Positions 39,501 to 53,200 of a stretch of DNA of 64,000 nt are shown here, piece by piece. The stretch comes from Ochotona curzoniae. Lineage: Eukaryota > Chordata > Mammalia > Lagomorpha > Ochotonidae. The position numbers and the translations under genes are program-made. Within the stretch, counting starts at the first letter, position 1; every line of letters begins with the position of its first letter. The notes below the pieces were generated by a model that worked only from the letters and a program-made list of their open reading frames with translations, did not search any database and was not told where the DNA came from. The stretch lies in contig NW_024466409.1 in the NCBI RefSeq assembly GCF_017591425.1, positions 868,001-932,000 of the forward strand, read 5' to 3'.

Positions 39501-42500
39501 CTTGTGACCTGGGAAAGCAGTCGAGGACGGCCCAAAGCCTGGGACCCTGCACCCGCGTGGGAGACCTGGAAGAGGTTCCAAGCTCCTGGCTTTGGATTGG
39601 CACAGCACCAGCCGTTGCGCTCACTTGGGTAGTGAATCATAGGATGGAAGATATTCCTCTCTGTCTCTCCTCTATATATCTGACTTTACAATAAAAATAA
39701 ATCTTTAAAAAAATTATAGTTTCTTGCAAGAAATTTTAGCTGATTTGCTGTTGTCACTCTTTTTTTTTTTTATTTCAAACAAAACAGAACACAGATTTTA
39801 GTTTTGTGCAAAAATTAACCTTATTTAGAGAAGTCTTGCTTTGGGGTGATCTCTGGGGGATCTAGAGATTAAATCAGGTCACTCACATGGATAGTCAGCC
39901 ATATCCATGTGACCAGTCGCCCATGAGTGTCCCTAGTTGGCAATACTCTATGCATATTGCTACTTGTTACTAGGAACCATCAACACTGTCCACAAATCCC
40001 TCCTTGGAGAGGGCAACTAAGAGCTTTGAACTGGCACCTCCAAATTCCTAATCACTCTTTAACTGATTTTAATCTGTGTCCTTTTGCTGTAATAATCCCT
40101 CTCAGTACAGTGGCTTTCAATGAGTTCTCCAAATCTTGCTATAGAATACAGAACCTGAGGGTGGGCTTGAGGACTCTTCAAACTTGCCACAGGTTTTTAA
40201 AACAATGGTTAGTCTTGTCATTTATGGCAAATTGTAGAGTAACTCATTCTTTAAATGAAGGTATGTAAAAAGGTAAACATCTTTTCCCACTAACCATACA
40301 AAATGAAACACATCAGAGAGAGAACTTTTATTTGATGCTTTCATGGGTTCATGACTCAGACTTAGCTTTGTCCTCTGGACAAAGTTAGGCAAAATAAAAA
40401 TCTTGAATTTCTTATATTGCACTAATTTATTAATTCCTTGGAAGATAGCAAAAAAACAGTTAATTTGGGGGACCAGTGTTGTAGCATATTGAGTAAAGCC
40501 ACTGCTTGCTATTGGGCGTCCGTATGGGTGCTGCTTTGTGTCCCTGCTGCTTATCTTCTGCCCAGTCTCTGCTAATGGCCCAAGTACCTGGCCCTCTGCC
40601 AGTCAGTGGGACACATGGATGAAAGATCTCTCTCTCCCTGACTTTTGAAATAAATAAATTAATATTTTAATAAAGGCTAATTTCTCCAAAGTATAAATAT
40701 GAGTTTTGAGCCCAAAGATTTATGAAATGATGACTATTAAAGATGGTATCTAATTACCCATTTTAGAGAAACACAGTAGTAGTGGAATTTAAAAACTTAT
40801 TTCTTAAAGAAGTTACAACCACCCTGATACTTTAATGGTTCTCAAGATGGAAAAATTTTTCTTCTAGAGATTGTTACCCAAGTGACATGAATATGGTTAT
40901 GTATTCAAATATGTGATCAACACACATACTGAGATAATATTCCAGTACTCCACTTATACGAATTAATAGCTTAGGGTCTTTCCTAACTAATCTGTAATTC
41001 CCACACACAACATACTAAAACTGCATGAAAGTTATTATTTATGGTCTAATGGATTGAGTTTAATGGATGTTTACTTTTCAAATACCTAATTTTAAAAATA
41101 CACATTTAAATCCTAGCATTTGCATTATATTTCTCTTAATAAAACATGTTAAACAAATGTAACCACATAGCAGTAAGCATGTCCTTCCCAAGACTCTCCA
41201 GCCAAAGCCATTAACATTTAAAATGGGAATCAAGACAGGCAGCAGTCACCAGGACGACAAAGGTCACAGTTCACACCAGGCTAGAAATGACAAGATCAGA
41301 CCAGCTGCTACTTCTACCACACTCAGGCCTTATTACATCTAAGCTTATTTTAACTTGAAGTATTTTCTGAAAAGAACTGTAATAAAGATGTGAAATATGA
41401 AAGTCAAAAAGAAAAAAGCCAGTGTTTTCCAAAGAAAAGCAAGGAGTCCATTAAAGTTCCAAATCTGTTAACTACTTGTCACTGTGGAAATTGTTTATGT
41501 ATAAACAAATAAAAAGATCTGATGGGAGGGTCTCATCTATTTCTCAATCACTATTCAAACGTTTTCCCCCTCTAACAGCTTATGAGAAATTTTAGAATAT
41601 CCTTCCTGGCTAAGTAAAGTGTGGCAAAGTATCATACTTGCCATCCACCCACAGTGACCTTTACCTACGGGGAGTCGCATTTCAGAAGTGCCCTTTTAAT
41701 TCCAGATTAGCAACTGAAATAACACAGACTTTGAGAAACAAACCTAAGTAAGCCTCCTTTAAATGTCAGGCAAGATGGATTACTATTTTTTTTAAAGGTT
41801 TATGTATTTATTTGAAAGAGAGAGAGTAGCCACAGAGAGCGAGCTTCCTTCTACTGGTTCACTCCCCAGATGGCCTCAACATTAGGGAATTGGTGTGGGC
41901 TAGGCCTGGGATGAGCCACACTAAAGCCAAGAGCTTCCTTGGGCACTTCTCACATGGATATAGGTGCCCAAGCTCTCAGACCATCATCTATTGCTTCTTC
42001 TAGGCCATTAGCAGGAAGCTGGATTGGAATAGTAACTACTTAAAAAGGGAAAGGGAATTATGGAGGTTTAAGAAGAAAAATGGGGAGTGTCACATGGTTT
42101 AGATGTAGTTTGTTCCTCAAGGACCCATGTGTTGTGAACTGATACCTGTGTCATGCTTTTGAGACTCCAGAACTGAGCTGGAGAAGTCTCTTCTCCCCTC
42201 ATGAGCAGCTGCCTCAGGTATTTTGATATGGCAAGAAAAAGCAGAGTAACACAGGGGATCTAAGGTAACAGGGACAGACATTTGTCACAATGAAAGAATG
42301 AACAGTGGCAGGTAAAATGGAGTTGAGAGTTCTTTAAGGTGATTTTATGACACATTTTTTACATAAAGTGATCCAGTAGAGAAACAAAATTCATAGAGAA
42401 CTGCTGAAGTGATGCCCCTAAATAAGATGGAGGAGATAAGAGCTAGGGGAGAAACAAGATTCAGATACAACCAAACACAAAGCAAACGTGGGAGTGGGAA

Positions 42501-45500
42501 TCTACAGAAGTTCTTCTAATGCTCTAATGTTCTCAGTTGAAGAAAACTACTTCTGGCAACTATAATGAGCAACGACTACTGTTCTATAAAAATTTGACTT
42601 ACTTGCCCCACTCATATTAACCAATAGTGTGTTCTTCCCCTAATGACACTCATCTGTAAGTATCTGTCACTAGTTTAACACATTTAGGGTTTACCAATAA
42701 AAATATGCGACAAACAGGATAGTGTTCACAATTTGATTTCTTTTTATGCCTAGGTAAAAGAATCCTTTATGTGATGACAAGTCACTTACCATAAGTTTTG
42801 GATGATAGCCCAGTGACCAATAAGGTTTTTCCTCTAAGAGAGAGTACTCCTCTAAAATTTTACATGGGAAAGTGAAATGCATTTTTCATAAAAACAGGCT
42901 CTGTTTATGTGGAGAAATAGAAGTTTTCAAAGTTACTCACCAACAGTGGTCACAGGAGGCTGGGAAGGGTACTGAGAACTTGTTGTGGCAGGATACGGGC
43001 CACCAGCTGGGTAAGGACAGCCAGGGTAACCACTAATGAAAAGAAAAGCCATTTAGTGTTAAGATGGCCCTACATGACAGTACCCTTTAAGAACCCCATT
43101 CAGGAGGTTAGGCTTGACATACTATTGTTTTACCAGTTAATGAATTTAGAGTTGTAAGTAATAACCTATAGAAATTTTATTAATGTTACTTGGTTTAAAG
43201 CGAATGATCATCTGAAGGTTATTTATTAGTAGCAGAAAGCAGATGAGTGTTTTTTTTTATTTTTAATTTTCACCACGGTACAGTTTTGTAGATACAGGGC
43301 TGTTCCGCTCCCCCACATCTTCCTCCCTCTCATCCCCCATCGCTGCCCAGTTTTCATTCACCAAATGATTACAGCAGTATAGTCCCTTAATAACAAAGAC
43401 TAACGTTCTGCTATTTAATCGTATCATGACATGATTTCAACATGCGTTTCAAGTAAAGGCCCTAAGTTTGCCTTTTGGGGCACCTGAATATCTGAATAGC
43501 AGCACTAGAATATTTTAAAATGTCTAACATTTTCCCCTCACAGGAAAATCTCCTCACAGGCTGAATATTCTTAATTGCTTCAACCGTTCTTCATAGGATA
43601 TTTTTCACCTACTGACTTTCCTCTGAATGTTACTACTTTGTCAGTATTTTCCTTAGAGTAGAAAAATAAAACGGAATGATTATTCATCACCTTTTAGTTA
43701 GACATCTGAAATAAAGTTATTTTATCTATAATTGCTAATCGTAACATTCACAATTCTTTTTTTTTTTAAATATTTATTTATTGGAAAGTCAGATATACAG
43801 AGAGGAGGAGAGACAGAGAGGAAGATCTTCCATCCGATGATTCACTCCCCAAATGAGCTCAACGGCTGATGCTATGCCAATCCGAAGCCAGGAGTCAGGA
43901 ACTTCTTCCGGGTATCCCACATGGGTGCAGGGTCCCAAGGCTTTGGGCCGTCCTCGATTGCTTTCCCAGGTCACAAGCAGGGAGCTGGATGGGAAGTGGA
44001 GCTGCTGGGATTAGAACCGGCGCCCATATGGGATCCCGGTGTGTTCAAGGCGAGGACTTAGCCACTAGGCCACGCCACCAGGCCCAACATTCACAATCCT
44101 GATAATAGGCCTTTTGAAAGCCCATTAAAATTACTGACTAAAAGGCCCGGAGCAGAAGCCTAGTGGCTAAAGTTCTCGCTTTGCATGCACTGGGATCCCA
44201 TATGCACACCAGTTTGTGTCCCAGCTGCTCTACTTCCCTTTAAATTCCCTGCTTGTGGCCTGGGAAAGCAGTTGAGGAGAGACCAAAGCCTTGAGACCCT
44301 GCACCTGTGTGGGCGACCCGGAAGAAGCTCGTGGCTCCTCACTTTGGATCAACTCAGCTCTGGCCATTGTGGCCACTTGGGGAGTGAACCAGCAGAAGGA
44401 AGATTTTTCTCTCTGTAAATCTGACACTACAATAAAAACAAATAAATCTTAAAAAAAAAAAAGCTTTGGGAATGAAATGGTAAAAATCCATTGTAATTAT
44501 ACTATTCACGCAGCAAGTGGTAAAAAAAATCAAAAAAGAAGAATGCTAAGTGTTTCTGTTCTTAGTGCACACAAGCTGGAGGCATATTTGTTTTTAGTCT
44601 CATTAGAAACCCACGTTGCAGGCCCGGTGCGGTGGCGCAAGTGGTTAAGGTCCTCCCCTGGCACGCCCGGGATCCCATATGGGCGCCGGTTCTATCCCGG
44701 CAGCCCCGCTTCCCATCCAGCTCCCTGCCTGTGGCCTGGGAAAGCAGTCGAGGACGGCCCAAAGCTTTGGGACCCTGCGCCCGCGTGGGAGACCCGGAAG
44801 AGGCTCCTGGCTTCGGATTGGCATAGTATCGGCCCGTTGCGCTCACTTGGGGAGTGAATCATCGGATGGAAGATCTTCCTCTCTGTCTCTCCTCTCTGTA
44901 TATCCGCCTTTCCAATCAAAAAATAATAAAAATAAATCTTTAAAAAAAGAAACCCACGTTGTAAGGTCAAAGGGAAATAATGTTAATCAAATTTTCGTAT
45001 ATACCTTTTTGAAATTGGAGGTAACTTTTTCTGTAGTTCCTATCATTTTGTAGACCTTTTCAGACAATGTATGATTAAACCAGATTTTTCAGCAACTTGA
45101 TATAAAATTCTTGTAGACCTACAGTTATTAACAGGATTTCCTATTTAGCTAGTTTTTCAGTTTCTCCTTTACAGCAATTCTCCAGGTTGAGAAGTAATGA
45201 TTTTTCTTAAATTCAGCATCTGGCCCAGCTGCTGACACTGGGTTACAATGCCCACGTCCCACAGTGGAATGCCTGGGATCTGGCCCGCAGCTCCACTCTT
45301 GATTCTAGTTTCCTGTTTCTACCTAGCAGGTGATGCTCAAGTGATTTGGTCCCTGCCAACCACCTGGGAGCCTGGGCTCGCTCCCAGCTTCTTGTTTAGG
45401 CTTAGTCCACTCTCAGACTGCTGCAAGTACTTGGACAGTGACCCAGCAGATGACACTGGTCTGTCTCCCAGGAAATATTTAAAAAATTGAATGCTATCAT

Positions 45501-47267
45501 GTTGTATCTCTGAAGATTACTAAACAATGTGCCTTATGCAGCATACCTTTTTTGAAATTTTATTTAATTAAAAAATACAACCATTTATTTGAGGAAAAGA
45601 GAAAGATCCCATTTGCTGGTACATTCCACAAACGCCTGAATGGTCAGGAGTGGGCCAGGCTGAAGTCACGGGACAGAATTCAGTCTAGGTTTCACAAGTG
45701 GGTAGCAGGAACTCAACCACTTGAGCTATCCCCTTTTGCTTTTAGACTGCGCATTCACAGGAATGCCAGACGCAGAGGCTGGAAACATAGGCACTCCAAT
45801 ATGGGATACAGGCATTTTAACCGCAAGGACTAATGCTAATCCCCTTTTTGGAAATGTTAAAGAGCCCCACTCAACTTATGCATTTTTATAAACAATTTTA
45901 ATTTCATTTTATTTAAAGATCAGTGATAGGTTGGGGGGTGCAGAAAGCAAGCACACCCACACAATCTTCCATTTATTTGTTCACTTACAGCAACCCATGT
46001 ACTCCCTCCCTGTGCTGGACCACTGGCAGAAAGCTGGATTGGATTCTGAGAAGCCAGGACTTGTTCCAGCAATGTAGACTGATTGTACCCCCACTTCCCA
46101 AAGTTTTGTTTATTTGAAGGCATGGAGAGACAGAGCAAGCTCTCTCCATGTCATTTTGCTTTGGTTTGAGTATGTGCCCCAAGGGTTCATTAATGTGGGT
46201 CCTTGAGCACTCCACAAATTTCCTAAATATTATGCAGAACCAATCAATAATCCACATGATGGGTCCAACTCGTCTCATATCTATTTACTGAGTGTGTAAG
46301 ATGTTAAATATATATTTTTACTTAGCTGAATTTATTCTAACAGGTGTTAAATTAACGTTTCAGCAAAGATTTCAAGTTCAAAACCAATCAAGATTGTCTT
46401 TTTCCACTGCACCTTGTTCCTCTCTGGAAATAAAACAACAGCATTTCTCCAGGCTAGAAAAGATTCCTTCCAAACTAAGCACACATACCATAAAATTATA
46501 CCAAGTTTTATTTTACGTGAATTTTCAACTAAATCTACTTTAGTTAATAACTGTTAAGACATGATTTTTGATTCTAGAATGAACAGCAGGACTTTTAATA
46601 CAATTAGTCAAGAGATTTCATTACCTGGGATTGGGAGGATATCCAGCTGGATATGCAGAGATCCCGCCTGGCATGCCTGGCATGTAGGAGGCTACAAACA
46701 CATTTTAATATTTTTTAATAATGTGCGTAGTCCTGAATATACAAGCTATTTATGAATAAGATATTCATCACTGTCAAACCAGAGCCAGGTTTCCTTCACT
46801 TAAAAAAATTCAAATCTCAACACCAAAACAAACACCAAGACAGTAACACCCCACTCATATTATTTTATTTGAAGCAGTAAACATTTTCAGATCACATAAT
46901 TATATTAAACATGACTTACAACACCACTCGTAACAATTCCAACAAGGAATAACTGGCAAATAGGTCAACCAAAATGATTAGCTTCACAGGACTGCCAAAA
47001 AATCTATAACCCAAGACAAGAGCTGGTTCAATGTGAAATTTAGAGAAAGGTAATTCTGGCCTCCTTTAGTTCAGGGTCAGGTTCTTCCAAAGTGACCTCT
47101 TTATTATGCTAAAGACATTGGACATTTAATAAAAAAAAATATGTTGACCAATTTGCACAGCTGGTTTTGTTGGCTTATTTAGGCACTTCAAAACATCTCA
47201 GGCTACTATGAGAAGTCCTATATAAAACTTAGTCATTTAGACTAGTTAAAAGCATCACAGAAATACT

Positions 47268-47298
<31 letters not shown>

Positions 47299-50200
47299 AT
47301 CTAATAAAGGTAAAGAATGCTTTATACATTAATCAAAGAGAGTGTTGATGGCATAGAGTGAGGACCAATGATGACAATAAGCTAATCCTAACAAAGGAAG
47401 AAAGGAAGAAAGAATTGTTCATTTTAGTGTTGACTAGAACTCAGAATCAATGTTTCTTCAGTGAAACTTTCTCATTAATAAAGGATGAATTAGGCTTTTA
47501 ATTCAAAAAATAAAATTTCCAGTGTCCTTTATGTGAAAGGTACCAGGAATTGAGTTGATCAAAAAACGAAAGACAAAACCCAACAAACTAGAATCCTTGG
47601 TAGCAAATACTGATGCTGAGGTTTGTGAGAGGAGTGTTATTACGGGTCATCCAGGAAACAAAGTTAATATAAATCTAGGAGATGGAAATAAACAAAAATG
47701 ATGTAGCAGAGGAATGACAGATGAAAGCTTGAAAGTAAAAGGGGTGCAGTCTTCACGGAATGAGAATTCAAGAAGATATGACAACTTATGGTGGACTTAG
47801 ACGAGAGGAGCCTTGGTGTGGTTGTTAAGACCCTGTTGGGGATGCTCATATTCCACATCTGAGTGCCTAGAGGCTGAGTTCTGGTTCTGCCTCCGATTCT
47901 AGTTTCCTACTGATGTGTACCCTGGGAAACAACAGCTGATGGCTCAAGTGCCTGGGTTCCAGCAACTCAGGATAAAGTTCTGGATTGACTTTGTGGTTCC
48001 CACTTCTACCTGGCTCAGCCTTGATTGTTCTAGGCATCTGGGGATCAAACCGATGGAAGGAAGATCTTTTGTCTTGGTCTTCCAATCAATCAATCAGTAA
48101 AATGATGGCCCAATGCAATAGCTCAACTGGTTAATTCTCTCCTTGCAAGGACCAGGATCTCATATGGGTGTCAGTTCATGTCCCCACTGCTCCATCTCCC
48201 AATCAGCTCCCTGCCTATAGCCTGGAAAAGCAGTGGAGAATGACCAAAAGCCTTGGGATCTTGCACCCATGAGGGAGATTTGGAAGAAGCTCCTGGCTTT
48301 GGATCGGCTCAGCTCTAATGGGACCACCATTGGATCTGTGGCCCATCAAAAAAACAACATGTTCTTATGTGGTTTCTGACTGTATTTCAACACTGGAAAT
48401 TGCAGCAAGCATGACTCAGATATGTCAAATAATGTAACACGTGGGTCTCCTAGCACCAGCAACAACATTACCTAGAACTGCAGGTTGAAACTGCTAATTC
48501 TAGTACTTTTTTTGCTCTCAAAACCTTTTTGCTTTTAAACACTATTCACAGGATTAGCACAATGTATCTATGAGTACAGATGTTGATTCTATTTGCAAAA
48601 ATAATTTTAGAGCCAGAATAAAATGGAATGCTAAAATAAACAGTATATGGTGTCCTATTAGGATTAAGCATGAGCCTTCACTTGCTGCCTCAACAGGCTC
48701 TGTCATAGCAGGAAGCTGTAATCAGGAGTGGTGCGAGGACCCAACTCAGGTACCTCCTTATGAGTGAGATGTGGGTGTCAAATTAGCACCTTAATTACTT
48801 GGTCAAACAGCCATCTCTACTCTTAACATTGTTTTTAAACGTGATTCATAACTAGCTCAAAAGCCATCCTATAAGATGTAAAAAAAAGTCTCAACAATCA
48901 TAATAACTTAAATTATTTTAAGTATAATTGCCCAACTAGATATAATATTTACTCAAGTATCCATCCAAGGGTGTGTGTATGTGTGTGAGTTTGTGTCTGT
49001 CTCTCTGGGGTAAAATCAAGATTTTCATTTCTCTGTAGTCAGACCTAGCATTAGTGGATATCTTCTAAATGTATCAAATATATTAAAACTGGAATGGAGA
49101 AGTAACAAAGTAGTCTTTTTCAGTAATTTTCTAAAATTTTCTGTAGTATTTAAAGTGACTTTCAGTGAGTGAATATAAAAATGTAATAGTGACTACAGCA
49201 GGTCTTTTAGATACTGAACTTTTAACATCAATGCCCTGAGGAAATTTAGAAAAAACAATATTTCTTAGGAAAGCTAATTTCTAGAAAGGTGCTTTTTGTC
49301 TTTCATTGGAGCCATCACTCAGGCTTCCCAGGGTCTGAATCAGCAAGCAGGGAGATATAGTTGGAACAGGAGCTAAGACCAGACTTTCAAGTGGGACCTC
49401 ACAATATGACACTCAGTGCTCACTCCCAAGTTACCTTTGATTAAGACACTGGCTATATTATCTGAGGAAATAAATGATTGATAGGACTAGGAAGTATCTG
49501 CTATTTCAAAGTTAAATAAGCAATGTTCTCCACTCTCAGGTACTACAGTTAATGTAATTACTAGTAGTAAAATAAAAGCAAATTTCGGATCCAAAAGAAA
49601 CACTATCTTTATTAAAAGATTCTAATCCTGAAACCAAGCTTATCACAGGAAGGTAGAGGAAAATGGAAATTTTTCTGTTATATTTCCATTCACCTTATAA
49701 ATTGAGATGCTCCTTCAGAAAGAATGGATTAAAATGAAAGAATGATTTGCAGTAAAAAAAAAAAAAGCTCACATAATTTGTCTTATAAATTTGGCTAATT
49801 GTAATTTTAAATAAAATTTACAAAAAATTTACCACTCAAAACAGAATGAAACAAATACTGATTTAGTAAAAGCAAAGCAAGAACAACCAACTCTGTTATT
49901 CAGAACGAACTTAAAGTATTAGTAAGAATTATTTTTGAAAAAAGATAAGAGATATAATACCAGGTACTACAAAAAAATTCATGAAAAATGGAATAATGGT
50001 AAATTTTATTTTGGTGCAAAATTTATGAAATCCATGACTCCTAGTACAAACATGCATGAATTTCAACTATTTTTGCACCATAATAAACTTACCTTTAATT
50101 GTATTTCACATGAACATTTTGTAGTGCCTTTGAAAATACCAACTGGGTAGGACTGGTATTATCTCCACGCCTCCCACCTTTCTACACAAAGTAAAATCAT

Positions 50201-53200
50201 GAGTTGGCTGTATACAACAAGCACACTGAGAGCTAGATTTCCAAATTGTGTATACTGGAATAGCTGAATATGAATGATTTGGTTGACAGTATAATTTTTA
50301 TTTAGAACACTGATCCTGGAATTACAAAGAGAAAAGAAAAGTCAGACTACTTTTCAGGTTATGTCTGCTTCCAAGCTGATTAAATAAAGGCTATTTCACA
50401 GCATGCACAATTAAAAAAAATAACCTAGCTCTTTTCCAGCATTCTTTCTCCTCCACTCTGGAATTTAATAAATCCATACTTAGATTACTACCCACAGACA
50501 GAAGCCCATGTGCCAGTCTTTGGTAGAAATCTGTACATGTAGATGTGGGGTCTCAGAATACCTCCAAAAATTCCACTAACTTGACATACTAAAAAGCAAA
50601 ATAAAGCCGTTAAAAATTTTTATAAGGCTTTCTGTGTTATCTAAGTTTAAAAGTAAAATCTCAATTGTACTTACTATTTGGTGGTCCTGTTGCCTGGTAG
50701 GGTGGATAGGATGCTGAAGCAGTAGGACGAGAGAAAACTGGAGGCTCTTCTCCAAACACCACAATCATGACCTGAATAAGCCCCAGCAAGTCTGACTGTG
50801 GCTGAAAACGGAAGAGAAATCCAAATCAACAAACTGAGTCACTTCTTAGAAAAAAGGAAGTCTAGCCATTTCTCATCACTTTGACAGTTTTCTTTGAAGA
50901 ACTTCAATCATGAAAATTCTGAAATACATTTAAAAAACTTTGGGAGTATTAAATAATATTTACTTGTGGCCCTTGCTTCATGCACACTTTTAAAGACAAC
51001 GAACCAGAGGAGTACACTGCAAAATTCAGATTGTGTTTTTTTTCATTTGACTTCACAGAACCAACAAAGCCTACTTTATTGTAAGTAGACAACTTAAGAA
51101 TGCTGGTACAAAATCTGGGATTGATATAAACAATAAACCTAATAATACTTATGGCCTTTTATAAATGACACTGTTAACCTGAAAACATATTCTTTAACTT
51201 TTATTAAAGATAGTAATATGAATATTAAAATTATAGGTAGTTTCAAACTTAGGAATATACAAATTATTAAAGGGTCTTTTCTTTCAATAATAGTTACAAA
51301 AAGAGTACCTTTTTTCCCCCCAAAAAAGTAGTAAACATTTTCTCAAATGTATATCAATGTCCATCACACTTAGTGAAATAAACCAGTCCTCAAAAGATAA
51401 GTGTATTCTCTGATTTGTGACAACTAATACACAGAGCACCAAAAAATGTAATCTGTGTGATATTAACAACCTGGGAATGAACTGCTGTGGTCATGCTCAG
51501 CCTGAGTCAATGCTCCTGAGTAACATCAGCATTTCCACTTTTTTCCCTTCTACTCACTGTCGTACCTCTACACACCAGAATATTAACATAGTCTATAACC
51601 ATGAAGTGAATGAATATGAAACTGTGATAAGGGGAAAAAGAGGGAGGGATAAGCAGGCCCTGTGCTTCAAAATGCAGTTCTTTGTGGCTAAATGGGCACA
51701 ACTGGAAACTATAATGCTAAGGGAAATGAGCGAATCCCAAAAGATTAGATACCACATGTTTGCCTTGATTTAACCTGTAATTTTTTGTTTGGTTGTTTGT
51801 TATTTTTTTGAACCTGTCATTGATACTGTCTCAACCCAGATGTTTCGAAGAAGGGAACTTGCATTATTTTTAACATATTGTTTACCCAATACTATGTCAA
51901 TTAATTCCATAATGTTGTATATTGATACTGAGGCCTTGTTGGGGCTTTTAACTGACCGGATCTTTACTCTGTTAGACCTATCTTCAGACCATAGAAGGTC
52001 TCCCCAAGAGGCCACTGAACTTATCTGGACAATAAGACGCTGAACTTTATGCTAGGCAAGTGTTTGCAAGCAATGAATCTCAACTGAACTTGAACTATGG
52101 TTATGCAACAAGGTGGAGGAATCCACCATGGGGGGAGGGGTATGGGAGGGGTGGGGGAAATCCCCAGCGCCTATAAAACTGTACTACATAATACAATGTA
52201 AGCAACAATAAAAAAAAAAAAAAGAAAAATGTGAAATTTATTCATTTTATATAAATAAATTATGAAACGGGCTGGTTTTTTTCTTGGCTGATTTCAAGCC
52301 TTTATTTTGTGTATGTCTCTTTTACCTACTTCTCTTTGAGTTCATCAGATTCTGAAGAACCACTAAATCATTTTGGTCAGCTAACCACGTTTATTACTTG
52401 TTTCTGTTAAGAGTCAGTTATAGGTTTCACCTTTCTAAAGAACCAAGCTTACCTCTTTTGTTCACATTTTTATTTACTTATGAAAGAGGACAATAACATT
52501 TCCCAGAGCTTCCTGTGAAAAATCTGATGATTCTCCCTGCTTCAGAATCTTTCTCTTGTTTGAGCATTTGTGAGTGTGTATGCTTGACAGGGGAATGGCA
52601 TGTCCAGGATCTGTGAATACTTAAAGGTATACTGATTTGTGGATGGTAGGTGGTATATAGAGTGGTCACTGAAACAGCTTGCTCCAATAGGTAATAGCCT
52701 TTTTAGTTCAAGAACACTCGGAAATAAAATCATAGCCTCATGCAAACTCTTAAAAATTGGAATAGTTCACACACCGTAAAATTCACCCACTTAAAGCAAA
52801 CTAGTTTAGCGGGTTTTAGTATACTAACAAAGCTGTGCAATTACCATCATCATCTAAGTCCAGAGCATTTTATTTCAAAAAGAAACCCCAGGGGCTGACA
52901 CAGTGGCTCAGCAAGCTAATCCTCCATGTGTGCCAGCTTGTGTCCCAGCTGCTCCACTTTTGGGCCGGCTCCCTGCTTGCGAACTGGGACAGCAGTAGGA
53001 GGATGGGTAAAGTGCTTGGACCCTGCAGAGACCTGGAGGGAGTACCCAGCTTCAGATTGGCTCAGCTCCAGTAACTGCAGCCATCTGGGGTGTGAACCAG
53101 CAGATGGAAGATTTCCCTCTCTGTAAATCTGCCTTTCAAATAAAGACAAATGTTTGGGGGGGGGAGGGAAACAAGAAAAAAGAGTACTCCACACTCTTTT

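Larger units (their letters stand above)
39716..43245. other. TSG101 introns 6-7 around exon 7, mostly unique and old repeat sequence
   Basis: Apart from two C repeats (40466, 41786), possible ancient repeat sequence lies near 40070-40210 and 42090-42260 (GTTTGTTCCTCAAGGACCCA type). I could not name the families. Confidence 0.35.
46700..50674. other. TSG101 intron 5, mostly unique AT-rich sequence
   Basis: Repeats listed separately (47267, 47806, 48104, 48672, 49300, 49961). The rest shows no gene-like signal. Confidence 0.4.
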
